From an uncultured Verrucomicrobia subdivision 3 bacterium (GTDB lineage Bacteria > Verrucomicrobiota > Verrucomicrobiia > Limisphaerales > UBA11358), in the NCBI GenBank assembly GCA_903850425.1, contig CAINLR010000011.1, forward strand, positions 1 to 64,000: a stretch of 64,000 bases of DNA, in the 5' to 3' direction. Under the pieces are notes generated by a model. The model saw nothing but the letters and a program-made list of their open reading frames with translations, ran no database searches and was not told the DNA's origin. The position numbers and the translations under genes were made by a program. How positions within the stretch are numbered: position 1 is the first letter of the stretch; each line of letters starts with the position of its first letter. Shown here one piece after another: positions 16,215 to 25,995 of the stretch.

Positions 16215-17273
16215 CTAATCCTGCTTGTTGAAGACGCGGTGCGCCACGCGGTCGCTCTTGCGGCGGGTTTGCCAGCCGGCTTGTTTCTCGGCTTCGTGCA
16301 GGTAGCTGATCTCGCGCTGAAGTTTGACGAAGCTTTCATGCCGTTCGCGCGCGAGCGTGCCGGCGGCGAGCGCGGTGAGCACCGCACAATTTTTTTCCTG
16401 CGTGTGCGTGCAATCGCGGAAATGGCAGCCGGTCGCCAGCGCTTCGATTTCGGGAAAGGTATCCTTTGCGCCTTCGCCCGCGCCCCAGAGGTGAAATTCC
16501 CTCATGCCGGGCGTGTCAATGACGACGCCGCCTTTCGGCAGGAAAATCATCTCGCGCCAGGAGGTCGTGTGCCGGCCTTTGGAATCCTGCGTGCGCACTT
16601 CGATCGTCGGCATCAAGTCTTCGCCGTAGAGCCGGTTGATGAGGCTGGATTTGCCGACGCCCGAAGTGCCGATGAAGGCGACGGTGTCGCCGGGCTGGAT
16701 CAGCGCGGCCAGCTTTTTCATACCGCGTCCGGTGAGCGCGCAGACGGCGAGCACCAGCGCGTCGCCCGCCGCGCGCGTGGCTTCGGCGAGCTTGGCTTCC
16801 AGGTCAGCGCACAAATCAATTTTGTTGAGGATGATCACGGGGCGCGCGCCGCTTTCGCGGCCCATGACGAGCATCCGTTCCAGGCGCGCGGTATTGAAGG
16901 TCGGGTCGGCGGCGGTGACGAGGAAAACGGTTTCGATGTTCGCGGCAAGGATTTGCGCGGCGGTATTGCGCCCGCTGGTTTTGCGGGTGATTTGGGTGGA
17001 GCGCGGCAGCACGGCCTGGATGGCGGCCTTTTCCTCGTTGGGGATGAGTTTCACCGCAACCCAGTCGCCGACCTTGGGAAGTTTCGCGTGATCGCCGCGC
17101 GCCTCGTGGATGAGTTTGCCGATGATCTGCGCCGTCAACTCGGCCTCCGAGGTCCAGATGCGATAAAAATGTTTGTCCTCCACCGCGACGCGCGCCGGCA
17201 GGAAACCTTTGGCGAGATACGGCGCGAACTGTTCGTCGCGCGCCGCATTCCAACCCAGCTTGGTCAGGCCCAT
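16215..17273 (-). CDS. rsgA: Ribosome small-subunit-dependent GTPase RsgA
   Basis: A 352-residue circularly permuted GTPase that acts in late 30S subunit maturation in the cytoplasm. I start at MGLTKLGWNAARDEQF (17273), the usual N-terminus; an upstream frame to 17396 adds Pro/Arg-rich sequence with no family match. The OB-fold comes first (VEDKHFYRIW, PKVGDWVAV), then the permuted G motifs in order G4 VIILNKIDLC, G1 GTSGVGKSSLIN, G3 VVIDTPGMREF, and a C-terminal zinc knuckle CHFRDCTHTQEKNC. The gene lies 150 bases behind the GH9 gene on the same strand and could be read through from it, but functionally it is a housekeeping gene. Confidence 0.93.
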   Translation of the reverse strand: MGLTKLGWNAARDEQFAPYLAKGFLPARVAVEDKHFYRIWTSEAELTAQIIGKLIHEARGDHAKLPKVGDWVAVKLIPNEEKAAIQAVLPRSTQITRKTSGRNTAAQILAANIETVFLVTAADPTFNTARLERMLVMGRESGARPVIILNKIDLCADLEAKLAEATRAAGDALVLAVCALTGRGMKKLAALIQPGDTVAFIGTSGVGKSSLINRLYGEDLMPTIEVRTQDSKGRHTTSWREMIFLPKGGVVIDTPGMREFHLWGAGEGAKDTFPEIEALATGCHFRDCTHTQEKNCAVLTALAAGTLARERHESFVKLQREISYLHEAEKQAGWQTRRKSDRVAHRVFNKQD

Positions 17274-17423
17274 AAGCAAAGGGAGGATGGCAGCCGGCGG
17301 CTCATCGGACAATCTTGCCCGACGCGGCGGTGGTTGAGGTGTGTGGCATTCCTGAAGCGTATCAATGGTGCCGCGCGCCATCAACGCGCGAATCAATCAG
17401 CAGTGGCCGGTTGGCGCCAGCCG

Positions 17424-19064
17424 CTACTCCGGCACAAATTCCGCCAGGGCGTAAATCAGCGCCGTGTTCCAGTTGACGGCGATTTCGTTGCGCGTGTAAT
17501 CGCTTTCCAAATCCACCCAGTCGGTGGCGCGTTGCCGGGGGCCGCCCACGAGCCGGCCGGGACACGGTCCGTCCAGATTCAGCGCGGCGGACAACCGGTC
17601 GTGCGGATGCAGCGGCGGTTCAAAACCAATGCCCGTCACAAATGAACGGCCATAGGAATTGCGGCCAAGCAGATAATGCACCGCGTCCAGTGCCGTCGCG
17701 CGGTAGGCGGGCTGGGGCGAAAGTTTTTCCGCCGCGTGCAAAACCACGGTCTGCCGCGCCACGGTGCCGTTGCCGCCCCAGGAATATCGATTGCCCAACG
17801 GCCGGGCGTAGCCGTGCGCGGCGGCGGTTGCCACGATGGCGTCCGCCGTCGCCAGCAAATTGCGGCGCAGCGTGGCCAGCAGGTTGGGGTCGCGTCCGCT
17901 GCGCGTGGAAAAAAGATAAGTCAGTTCGCCGAGATTCTTCACATTGCCGTAATCCCAGCCGGCATCAATCTGGCTGCCCGCTTGTTTGGCCCGCGTCTCG
18001 AAGTCGTGCAGGCATTCCGCATCCCCGGTGGCCGCCCACAATTCAGCGGCGGCCCACAGCCGCGCGTCGCGATCGCGGACGGCGTAAGTGCCGGTGGAAA
18101 ATTCACTTTGATCCGCCGGATGGTTCTCCGGATTCGCCATGAGAAACTGGTAGCTTTTTTGCGCGGCCTGCAGGCATTGCGTGGCGAAAGCTGGATCATA
18201 CTTTTGAAAATTTCGGGCGGCCATCGCCGTCATGGCCACAAAGTCCGCCGTGGCGGCGCTGCCCCAAGGCACGAAATAGCGCGGCGCGGGTTCTTCTTCG
18301 GGCAGGATGAAAGCGCCGAACTTAACGGTGGAAACTTTGTGGAAGACCGAGCCGTCCGGCGCTTGCATGGTGAGCAGCCAGTCGAGTTCCCATTTCACCT
18401 CGCGTAAAAAATCCGGGAGGCCGTCGCGGCTGGGCGGTAGCTGCAATTTTACCTTGGCCAGCGCGCCGCCGAAATCTTCCCACGCGCGCAGCATCACGCC
18501 CACGCTCACGCCGGCGTTGACGACATATTTGTTGTAGTCGCCCGCGTCGTGCCAGCCGCCGTTGGCGGCCCGGTTCGTGTGTCCGCCGCCGGCAAAATCC
18601 AGCCACGCATCGTTTGTGTGACAGGCGGCGTGGGCAAAGGTTTTGCCGCCGAACGTCGCCGAAACCGCCGTGCCGCAGCGCCACAAATACATGCCGAGCA
18701 GGGTCGTTCGATACGCTTCGGTGAACGCATTGGTGCCGATTTCAAAACGCGGTGAGCGGCCCACGCCGGGGACTTCGAGCTGGAAAATTCCCGGTTCGCG
18801 GCAGGCGGAGAAATCGGCGGCGAAGAGATTTTCGCCGGTGTCGGCGTTTAGTTTCGCGCCGCTGGTCGGGCCGCTGAAAATAATTTTACCATCGCTGGCG
18901 CGGATGATTTGGAAGTTGGTGCAACCGGCGGCGATGGACGCGACTTTGGGCAGCTCCGGCAAATAGCCCACGGTGTCGAGCCGGATGGGATTGGTCGCGG
19001 CGAGGCCGGAAACTGCGCAGCCGAGTGCGAGGATGATTAAAGATTTTTGAAAAATGGCCTTCAC
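17424..19064 (-). CDS. Secreted glycoside hydrolase family 9 (endoglucanase-type)
   Basis: A 546-residue enzyme with a signal peptide (residues 1 to about 22), an N-terminal Ig-like CelD_N domain (about 25 to 108) and an (alpha/alpha)6 GH9 catalytic domain. GGWHDAGDYNKY (169-180) carries the nucleophile-side Asp pair, LGRNSYGRSFVTGIG is the C-terminal GH9 block with the conserved HPHDR, and DYTRNEIAVNWN near residue 527 carries the catalytic acid Glu. It hydrolyses beta-1,4-glucans such as cellulose, mixed-linkage glucan or xyloglucan oligosaccharides. Only 17 bases separate it from the response regulator upstream, so kinase, regulator and enzyme are probably one operon. Confidence 0.9.
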   Translation of the reverse strand: MKAIFQKSLIILALGCAVSGLAATNPIRLDTVGYLPELPKVASIAAGCTNFQIIRASDGKIIFSGPTSGAKLNADTGENLFAADFSACREPGIFQLEVPGVGRSPRFEIGTNAFTEAYRTTLLGMYLWRCGTAVSATFGGKTFAHAACHTNDAWLDFAGGGHTNRAANGGWHDAGDYNKYVVNAGVSVGVMLRAWEDFGGALAKVKLQLPPSRDGLPDFLREVKWELDWLLTMQAPDGSVFHKVSTVKFGAFILPEEEPAPRYFVPWGSAATADFVAMTAMAARNFQKYDPAFATQCLQAAQKSYQFLMANPENHPADQSEFSTGTYAVRDRDARLWAAAELWAATGDAECLHDFETRAKQAGSQIDAGWDYGNVKNLGELTYLFSTRSGRDPNLLATLRRNLLATADAIVATAAAHGYARPLGNRYSWGGNGTVARQTVVLHAAEKLSPQPAYRATALDAVHYLLGRNSYGRSFVTGIGFEPPLHPHDRLSAALNLDGPCPGRLVGGPRQRATDWVDLESDYTRNEIAVNWNTALIYALAEFVPE

Positions 19065-19081
19065 GTTGTTTGCTTTTGAAA

Positions 19082-19714
19082 TTATTCCAAGTGAACAATG
19101 CCGTGGCGGATGGCGCTGATGGCAGCCTCGGTGCGGTCCTGCACGCCGAGTTTGGTGAACAGGGTCTTGAGATGATATTTCACCGTGTCTTCGGAGATGA
19201 ACAGTTCGGTGCTGATTTCCTTGTTGCTGCGGCCTTTGACGACGAGTTGGAGGACTTCGCGTTCGCGGTCGGTGAGCTCCGCGCGTTTGGCGCGTTCTTC
19301 GAGCCGATTCAGGACGCCGGGCGGGAGCTTGTTTTCGCCGCGATGCACGGCGCGGATGGTTTCGATGATCTGCTCGCGCGACATGTCCTTGAGCAAATAG
19401 GATTTCGCCCCGGCCTGCATGGCGCGATGGATGTCTTCATCCAAATCGTAAGTGGTCACCACGATGACGCGGGCGGCGGGAAATTCCTGGAGCAGCGTTA
19501 AAATGGTTTCCACGCCGCCGAGACCGGGCATCCGCAAATCCATCAACACCACGTCGGGCTTTTTCTGGCGGAACAACTCGATGGCGGCGCGGCCATCGCC
19601 AGCTTCGGCAATGACGCTCATGTCCGGCTGGCTTTCCACGAGCGCGGCCAGGCCCATGCGGAAGGTGGGATGATCGTCCACGAGGATCAACTTGATGAGG
19701 TCTTTGGCTTTCAT
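19082..19714 (-). CDS. NarL/FixJ-family response regulator
   Basis: A 210-residue two-component regulator. The receiver domain (1 to about 125) has the acidic pocket VDDHP, the phosphoacceptor Asp59 in VVLMDLRMPG, Thr in VVTTYD and Lys in SYLLKD. The LuxR-type helix-turn-helix (about 145 to 205) has LTDREREVLQLVVKGRSNKEIS and SEDTVKYHLKTLFTKLGV. It lies between its kinase (24-base gap) and the GH9 gene. Likely controls the adjacent cellulase gene and perhaps wider polysaccharide genes. Confidence 0.9.
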   Translation of the reverse strand: MKAKDLIKLILVDDHPTFRMGLAALVESQPDMSVIAEAGDGRAAIELFRQKKPDVVLMDLRMPGLGGVETILTLLQEFPAARVIVVTTYDLDEDIHRAMQAGAKSYLLKDMSREQIIETIRAVHRGENKLPPGVLNRLEERAKRAELTDREREVLQLVVKGRSNKEISTELFISEDTVKYHLKTLFTKLGVQDRTEAAISAIRHGIVHLE

Positions 19715-19738
19715 GATGGGAAAACTATGCTTGCCGGT

Positions 19739-21775
19739 CTAATCGTAGATCGGAATTTGCACGGTGACTTCCGTGCCGTGGCCGGGCGCGCTTTGCACCG
19801 CGAGTTTGCCGCCCAGTTGCGCGGTGCGTTCGCGCTGGCCGCGCAGTCCAAAATGGCTGCCGGTCGGCGGCTGCGCGGAATCAAAACCGCCGCCATCGTC
19901 GCGCACGGTGAGGGCAACCTGCCGGTCGGTAAACATGAGCACGACGGAAATTTTTTTGGCGTGCGCGTGTTTGACCGCGTTGGCGACCGCCTCCTGACCG
20001 AGGCGGAGCAGATTGTTTTCAATCACCGGCGCGAGCCGGCGCACGTTGCCGCTGGCGGTAAACTCGCCTTGGGTGGCCGTGCCGTCGGTGAGCTGGCGCA
20101 GGATGCCTTGCAGGGCCTCGGCGAGATCGCCGTTTTCCAGCACCTGCGACCGCATGTTCCAGATGGACTCGCGCGCTTCGGTGAGGCTCTGCCGCGCCAT
20201 TTGGTGGGCGATTTCAAGATGGCGTGCGACTTTGTCCGGCTCGCGACCCAACTGGTCCTTGACCATTTCCAAGTGCATGGAAATCGCGCCGAGCCCTTGC
20301 GCCAGCGTGTCGTGAATTTCCCGCGCGATGCGGTTGCGTTCCGCGAACATGGCGGAGAATTCCGCCTCGGCCATCGTGCGGCGCAAGGCCTGTTCCCGCA
20401 ACCGCTGCCGCGCGAACCACGCCACGACGGCGGCGGCGATCAACGAGCAGCCCGTGGCCAGCCCGAGCGCCAGGACGACGCGCTGCGGCGTCCACCACGG
20501 CGGCTTTTGCAGGACCAGCAGATCACCGGCCGACCGCAGCAGCAGTTGAAAATCCTGCGGTTCGCGGAGGCCGCCCGCCGAGGTGGGCCGCCCCGTCGCC
20601 ACCTGGCAAATGCCGGTGACGCGCACGCGGCTGCCCGGCTGCCAGTCCGTCGGCAGGGTTTGCGTTTCCGGCAGCGTGGCCCGCAACGAAGCGCCTTTCC
20701 AGTCGAGCGTGAGCAGCCAGCCGTTGACCGTGCGCGTGAGTTCCTGCAGTTCCGCTTCCAACTGGATCAAATCCGCGTCGTGCGCCAGCGCGGCGCTTTT
20801 TTCCGCGACCCGGAGCGGCTGCGGCGCGTTGGTCCCGGCGGAAATGTTTTGAAAAATGGCATCTTCCAAAATCGGCGTGAACTCGCCGCTGCCCGGAAAG
20901 CCCAGCGCCTCCACTTCATCGCCGGGCTGCAACGGCTGCGCCTGCCGCGTCTCCACGCGCAGGCCATGACCGGCATCGCGCAGCCAGAGCGTCGTGCCGG
21001 AAAGTTGGTGCAGCACCGTGCCCCGGACGCGCACGCGGTGGCGGCGGATGTCCTCCAGCGAAAACAGCATCAGGCTTTGCGGCTCGCGCAATGGGGCGGC
21101 GAAGGGCTTTTGTGGCGCGGGTTTTTCCACCGTCAACTGGGCGGCGCCGGGCACCATCAGGCGCGGACTTAAAATCTGGCGGCTGCGGTTGAACTGGTAG
21201 AAGCAGATGCCGCACAGCCGCACTTCAGAATCCACCAGCGACTGCACCGTGTTCGTGACGCCAAAGTATTGCACGGTCAACCGCGCGCTCCCGGCGGCGA
21301 GGATCAGCTTGAACTGATACGGCCCCACGGTTTCCACCTCGCGCACGATGCCGCTGATCTCCACCCATTGCGCATCGGCGAAACCGTTCGCCAGTTGATC
21401 GAAGGTGACGGGCCGGGGCGTGGGCACCGGTGCCGTGCCGATCTTGTGGATGGACGCGGGCCGCACGACGGGCGCGAATTCCCCGGGATCGCTCACACCC
21501 GCCACTTCCACCAGGTCGCCGCGTTTCAACCAGGAATAATCATTCGTGCCGGCATACAAATAAATTCCCATCGTCGCATCCTGGATCACGATGCCCGTCT
21601 TGCCTTCGCCGGTGACCACGCCCTGAAGCTGCACCGGCACGCGTTGGGCCGCCACCGTCACGCTCAACGCCTTCACCTGCGCGGCATTGGTCAAAACCCC
21701 CGGCACGTCCTGGCTGCGCGCCTTTGCCAGCGCGGCCAGGATCACCAGAAAAATAATGTGACTGGTCCGATTCAA
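19739..21775 (-). CDS. Sensor histidine kinase with OB-like extracytoplasmic repeats
   Basis: A membrane sensor kinase of about 678 residues. The start is uncertain: no ATG is available, and I use the TTG at 21775 because a signal peptide follows at once (SHIIFLVILAALAKARSQ); a TTG at 21904 would add 43 residues. The long extracytoplasmic part has repeated strands of the type VxLxGVVTGEG...IVIQDATMGIYLY and VRVRGTVL...LWLRDAGHGLRV, like tandem OB-fold units. After PPWWTPQRV comes one membrane helix, then a HisKA_3 domain with ERNRIAREIHDTLAQG (phospho-His near residue 488) and a HATPase domain with EAVANAVKHA and RDDGGGFD. Partner of the regulator 24 bases downstream. Confidence 0.88.
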   Translation of the reverse strand: MNRTSHIIFLVILAALAKARSQDVPGVLTNAAQVKALSVTVAAQRVPVQLQGVVTGEGKTGIVIQDATMGIYLYAGTNDYSWLKRGDLVEVAGVSDPGEFAPVVRPASIHKIGTAPVPTPRPVTFDQLANGFADAQWVEISGIVREVETVGPYQFKLILAAGSARLTVQYFGVTNTVQSLVDSEVRLCGICFYQFNRSRQILSPRLMVPGAAQLTVEKPAPQKPFAAPLREPQSLMLFSLEDIRRHRVRVRGTVLHQLSGTTLWLRDAGHGLRVETRQAQPLQPGDEVEALGFPGSGEFTPILEDAIFQNISAGTNAPQPLRVAEKSAALAHDADLIQLEAELQELTRTVNGWLLTLDWKGASLRATLPETQTLPTDWQPGSRVRVTGICQVATGRPTSAGGLREPQDFQLLLRSAGDLLVLQKPPWWTPQRVVLALGLATGCSLIAAAVVAWFARQRLREQALRRTMAEAEFSAMFAERNRIAREIHDTLAQGLGAISMHLEMVKDQLGREPDKVARHLEIAHQMARQSLTEARESIWNMRSQVLENGDLAEALQGILRQLTDGTATQGEFTASGNVRRLAPVIENNLLRLGQEAVANAVKHAHAKKISVVLMFTDRQVALTVRDDGGGFDSAQPPTGSHFGLRGQRERTAQLGGKLAVQSAPGHGTEVTVQIPIYD

Positions 21776-22032
21776 AATAAAAACTCGACCGCGCTGGGGC
21801 GGTCCGCTGCCGGCGAAATGCTTCCCCGTCGCAGCGACCGTCGCCTGGCGGATGTGCCGACGGTGGAATGGCTCATTTTGGCGGCACGGTGAAAAGCAAG
21901 TCAACCTCCAGCCCGCTGACTACCCGAAAGAGTTGAGGGTAACGACCAGGGGAGTGCCGGACGGAAAATAATAAATATAGCTTGAAACCGCGCGCCGTCA
22001 GTATTACACAGAAGGCCAGTTCCCATGCTTTT

Positions 22033-22980
22033 ATGAAAACTTCTCAACTCGCGGTCGCTCTGCAACCCCGCCGCCGTGGACCGAACGCTGGCTTCACCCT
22101 GATCGAGCTGCTGGTGGTGATCGCCATCATCGCCATTCTCGCAGCCATGTTGTTGCCGGCGTTGTCGCTGGCCAAGGAGAAGGCGCGCACAATTAGTTGC
22201 ACGAGCAACTTCAGCCAGCTGATGAAGGCGTGTTACATGTATACGGGCGATAACACCGAGTTATATCCGCCCAACCCGGATGATGGCACGACCCAGCCAG
22301 GCTACATCTGGGTGGCCGGCCAAGCGGGGGGATGGATGCCGAGTCTGGCCGTCGGCGGTTCGGCGGATGCCGGCAATGCGGCGCTCCTGAAGAACCCGGC
22401 CACGAGTCTGCTGGCCCCGTATCTGGCCGGCAACTCGGCCATTTTCAAATGTCCGGCCGACCCGCGCTACTGCACCTTTAACGGCCAAACGATTCCAGTG
22501 GTCCGCAGTTGTTCGTGCAATCAGGGCGTCGGCACCGTGGATCCCGGTTATGTTGCTAGCAACGGTAGCAGCCATTCGGGTCGGCCCACCACGCCGGTGG
22601 TCGGCCCGTGGCTCACCGGCAATCACAGTCAGTCCGCCTCGCAGTATGCCACGTTTGGCAAAGCGACCAGCTTCCGCAATGTCAGCCCGACGGACATCTG
22701 GGTGTATGTGGATGAAGATCCGTGGAGCATCAACGATGGCGGCATGGCGGTCATTGCCCAAGTCCCCGACGTCATTGATTATCCCACCTCGCGGCACCGC
22801 AATGCGTGCGGATTCGCCTTTGCGGACGGCCATGCCGAAGTTCACAAGTGGAAGAGCAACTTGTTTGTGCTGAACAGCACGCCGACCCGGAAAACAGCCA
22901 AGCCGGGGGCCGAGTATAACGACTGGTTTTGGTTCGCGTCCCACGCCACCCGCAGTCTCACGACCGGCTCTGTTCCGTGA
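22033..22980 (+). CDS. Pseudopilin-like protein with prepilin N-terminus (DUF1559/GspG type)
   Basis: A 315-residue protein beginning with a basic leader and the type II secretion/type IV pilin cleavage site [15 protein letters not shown], where prepilin peptidase would cut after Gly and methylate Phe. The rest resembles the large verrucomicrobial/planctomycetal pseudopilin-like family: [29 protein letters not shown], a CPADP metal- or fold-associated block, and a C-terminal [10 protein letters not shown] motif (H-X9-DG class). ATG 22033 is chosen so that the leader has normal length; a TTG at 21982 would lengthen it. Located in the envelope; role in a secretion or surface apparatus is unknown. 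Divergent from the kinase gene. Confidence 0.85.
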   Translation: MKTSQLAVALQPRRRGPNAGFTLIELLVVIAIIAILAAMLLPALSLAKEKARTISCTSNFSQLMKACYMYTGDNTELYPPNPDDGTTQPGYIWVAGQAGGWMPSLAVGGSADAGNAALLKNPATSLLAPYLAGNSAIFKCPADPRYCTFNGQTIPVVRSCSCNQGVGTVDPGYVASNGSSHSGRPTTPVVGPWLTGNHSQSASQYATFGKATSFRNVSPTDIWVYVDEDPWSINDGGMAVIAQVPDVIDYPTSRHRNACGFAFADGHAEVHKWKSNLFVLNSTPTRKTAKPGAEYNDWFWFASHATRSLTTGSVP

Positions 22981-22997
22981 ACCATTCCATTCTCCAA

Positions 22998-23339
22998 ATG
23001 AAAACAACCACGTCTCTGCTTGCGCTCACCCTTGGCGGTCTGCTCGCTTTGGGCGGCACCGGCTGCCATCGGCAATCCGCCGCCTCCGCCGTCCCGCCCA
23101 AAACCCTGGAGGAAGGCGTCGCGCAATTAACCGCGACGCTCGCTGGCGCCAGCGCGGAAGTGCAAAGCAATCTCTACAACGGAGTCTTCTATAACATCCG
23201 CTATGGCAACCTCCCCAAGGCCGCGCTCGCCTTGCAGCAGGTGGCCACTGATCCGGGCCTCACCGCCGCGCAGAAGAAGCTCGTGAGCGATGTCGGCGAC
23301 CTGGTCAAACAGGCGGCGAGCCAGCCGAAAGCTCCCTAA
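22998..23339 (+). CDS. Small predicted lipoprotein
   Basis: A 113-residue protein starting at MKTTTSLLALTLGGLLAL with a lipobox LGGTGC, so it should be lipidated on Cys. The mature part is about 85 residues of Ala-rich helix (EGVAQLTATLAGASAEVQSN, KAALALQQVATDPGLTAAQKKLVSDVGDLVKQ). No family recognised. It begins 17 bases after the pseudopilin stop and is probably co-transcribed with it; a structural partner role is possible but unproven. Confidence 0.75.
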   Translation: MKTTTSLLALTLGGLLALGGTGCHRQSAASAVPPKTLEEGVAQLTATLAGASAEVQSNLYNGVFYNIRYGNLPKAALALQQVATDPGLTAAQKKLVSDVGDLVKQAASQPKAP

Positions 23340-23378
23340 CCCGCCACCAGTTGGTGGCGCTGCCCCCAGAATAAAGCC

Positions 23379-25850
23379 ATGCGGTGGCTGAAATTTTTTT
23401 TCATGCTCGCCGCGACGGCTTCATTGCGCGCGACGGAATTCTCCCTGACGGATTCGCCCGGCGCCGCCGACTTTGTTCTGACCAGCGATAAAATCGAACC
23501 CGCCTTTTTCATCGAGGCGACAGAGGTGTCCGCCGTGTTCCGCGCCGCTGGCGACTTGGCCGGGGATTTCGCCCGGGTCACGGGCGTAAAACCAAAAGTT
23601 GAAAAGCATTTTTCGCCGGCTGATAAAATCAACGTCCTCATCGGCACGCTCGGCCAAAGTAAAACGATTGACCGGCTCGCAGCGGAGGGAAAACTAACCA
23701 CCAACGGCGTCAGTGGCGAGTGGGAGAGCTACGTTTTGCAGGTCGTGAAAAATCCTTTGCCCGGCGTCGAACGCGCGCTGGTCATCGCCGGCAGCGACCG
23801 GCGCGGGACGATTTTCGGCCTTTATCAATTGTCGGAAATGATCGGCGTTTCGCCGTGGTCTTGGTGGGCGGATGTGCCGGTCAAAAAGAAAAACCGGCTC
23901 GCGCTGCACGGCGACATTTTCAAACAAGGTCCGCCCGCCGTGAAATATCGCGGCATCTTTTTGAACGACGAAGACTGGGGCTTGCGGCCGTGGGCGGCAA
24001 AAACTTTCGAGTCGGAGACGGGCAACATCGGGCCGAAAACTTGCGCAAAAATTTTCGAGCTGCTGCTGCGGCTGCGCGCGAATTATCTCTGGCCGGCGAT
24101 GCACCCGGGCACGGCGGCGTTTAATTCGTTTGCCACCAACCGCGAGATCGCCAATGAATACGGCATCGTGATGGGATCGTCGCATTGCGAACAGATGCTG
24201 CGCAACAATGTCAGCGAGTGGGACGAGAAAACTTTTGGCGAATATGATTTCGTCACGAATCCCGGCGGCGTCTTGAAATACTGGGAGCAGCGCGTTCGCG
24301 AAAATGGAAAATTTGAAAACGTCTATACGCTCGGCATGAGGGGCATTCATGATGGCGGCATGCCGGGCGGTGGCACGCAACGAGAGAAAGCGGCGCGGCT
24401 CCACACGATCATCGCCGACCAGCGCGACCTGCTCGCGCGCCTGGTGAACACGAACGTCGCGCAGGTGCCGCAGATTTTTTGTCCCTACAAAGAAGTGCTG
24501 CCGCTCTATCGGCTCGCGCCGGAGATACCCGACGACATCACGCTCGTCTGGCCGGATGACAATTACGGCTACGTCCGCCAGTTTTCCAACGCGCACGAAC
24601 GGTCGCGCCGCGGCGGGGCGGGCGTTTATTATCACGTTTCGTATTGGGGCAGCCCGCGCGATTATCTCTGGCTCTGCACCACGCCGCCCGCGCTCATCGC
24701 GGAGGAAATGACTAAAGCCTTTGATTATGGTGCGGACAAAGTGTGGATTCTGAATGTCGGCGATTTGAAACCGGCGGAGCTCGCTGCCGAATTTTTTCTG
24801 AAGCTCGCGTGGAATCCGCACGCGTGGAATGGCACGAACACCTACGACTTGCTGGCCCAACAACTCGCGCGGGATTTCGGCCCGGCGGCCGCGCCGGAAC
24901 TCACTTCGATGCTGGCCGAATACTATCGCCTGAATTTTCAGCGCAAGCCGGAGCACCTGGCGTTGCCGACGAACAACCTTTTTTCCAGTGCCGAGGTAGC
25001 GCAACGGCTGGCAGCCTGGCGCAATTTATCGGCGCGCGTTGACGTGGCGGAGCCGAAGCTGCCGCCGGAATCGCGCGACGCCTTTTTTGAACTGGTCGGT
25101 TATCCCGTCAAGGCCGCGGCGGCGATGAATGAAAAATGTCTCGCTGGATCGCAGCCGGCGGCGGAAGAAATTCACCGGCTCACGAAAATTTACAACGAGC
25201 AAACCGCCGGCGGCAAATGGCGGGAGATGATGTCAGACAATCCGCGCGGCCAGCTCACCGTGGCGGCCGGCGGCTCGCCCGCCGCTACGTTCAACGGCGC
25301 CGAATTCACGGAAGCCAATCACCGCGTGGTGATCGAAGCCGAACACGCTTCGGCTTTTATTCCGGGTCAGGATGCGCGCTGGCAAAAAATCATCGGCCTG
25401 GGCTACAACGGCGAGGCGGTTTCAGTTTTTCCGACGACCGTGGCGGTGCGGACGGAACCGCAGAAAATCTTGAAGGAGTCGCCGTGCCTGCAATTCAAAA
25501 TTGATTTTCAAAGTGCCGGCGATTGGAAAGTGACGGTGCGGGCGTTGCCGACTTTTTCCGTGGCGACCGGCCAACCGCAGCGTTATGCCATCGCGCTGGA
25601 CGATGCGCCGGTGCAAATCATCTCGCTGCCCTTGAGCCTGGACGAGCGCAACCGCCCGTGGCAGGAAAACGTGTTGCGCAACGCGGCGCTGACCACGAGC
25701 ACGCACACGGTGGCTGGCGCCGGCCGACACACGCTGAAAATCTGGATGGTGGATCCGGGCATCGTCCTTGACGCCATCGCGGCCGAAGCCGGCGGCGGAG
25801 AAAGACTGGGTTATATCTGGCCGGCGGAAACGCATGAACTCCAACAGTAA
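23379..25850 (+). CDS. Glycoside hydrolase family 115 (xylan alpha-glucuronidase)
   Basis: An 823-residue secreted enzyme with signal peptide MRWLKFFFMLAATASLRA. Family GH115 removes 4-O-methyl-glucuronic acid from internal xylan residues. Characteristic blocks are present: VIAGSDRRGTIFGLYQLSEM, GVSPWSWWADVPVKKK, VKYRGIFLNDEDWGL with the Asp/Glu pair expected at the active site, LRLRANYLWPAMHPG, NEYGIVMGSSHCEQM, and TLGMRGIHDGGMPG. The C-terminal 170 residues are beta-rich with IEAEHASAF, matching the accessory domain of GH115. It follows the lipoprotein by 39 bases. The length is normal and no motif is broken. Confidence 0.92.
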   Translation: MRWLKFFFMLAATASLRATEFSLTDSPGAADFVLTSDKIEPAFFIEATEVSAVFRAAGDLAGDFARVTGVKPKVEKHFSPADKINVLIGTLGQSKTIDRLAAEGKLTTNGVSGEWESYVLQVVKNPLPGVERALVIAGSDRRGTIFGLYQLSEMIGVSPWSWWADVPVKKKNRLALHGDIFKQGPPAVKYRGIFLNDEDWGLRPWAAKTFESETGNIGPKTCAKIFELLLRLRANYLWPAMHPGTAAFNSFATNREIANEYGIVMGSSHCEQMLRNNVSEWDEKTFGEYDFVTNPGGVLKYWEQRVRENGKFENVYTLGMRGIHDGGMPGGGTQREKAARLHTIIADQRDLLARLVNTNVAQVPQIFCPYKEVLPLYRLAPEIPDDITLVWPDDNYGYVRQFSNAHERSRRGGAGVYYHVSYWGSPRDYLWLCTTPPALIAEEMTKAFDYGADKVWILNVGDLKPAELAAEFFLKLAWNPHAWNGTNTYDLLAQQLARDFGPAAAPELTSMLAEYYRLNFQRKPEHLALPTNNLFSSAEVAQRLAAWRNLSARVDVAEPKLPPESRDAFFELVGYPVKAAAAMNEKCLAGSQPAAEEIHRLTKIYNEQTAGGKWREMMSDNPRGQLTVAAGGSPAATFNGAEFTEANHRVVIEAEHASAFIPGQDARWQKIIGLGYNGEAVSVFPTTVAVRTEPQKILKESPCLQFKIDFQSAGDWKVTVRALPTFSVATGQPQRYAIALDDAPVQIISLPLSLDERNRPWQENVLRNAALTTSTHTVAGAGRHTLKIWMVDPGIVLDAIAAEAGGGERLGYIWPAETHELQQ

Positions 25851-25995
25851 ATTATGCCGTGAAGCGCCGTCTGCGCCTGAGCTTCCTGGCGTCGGTGCCG
25901 GACGCTTCCGCCCAACTCAAAGAGCCTGACACGAAGGAGGAATCGTTTGAAGACCTGGTCAAGTCGGCGCAGGCGGCGGCGCTGGTTTGGTGCTT

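Noticed and set aside
16143-17645. 500-codon plus-strand frame opposite rsgA and the end of GH9
   Set aside because: Antisense to two confidently identified genes; composition is typical of a shadow frame.
19670-21172. 500-codon plus-strand frame opposite the histidine kinase
   Set aside because: Antisense to the kinase, Arg/His/Gln-rich, no ribosome site.
25851-25995. Short plus-strand frame between GH115 and flhB
   Set aside because: About 48 codons from a GTG, overlapping the flhB stop, no ribosome site of good quality and no homology recognised.
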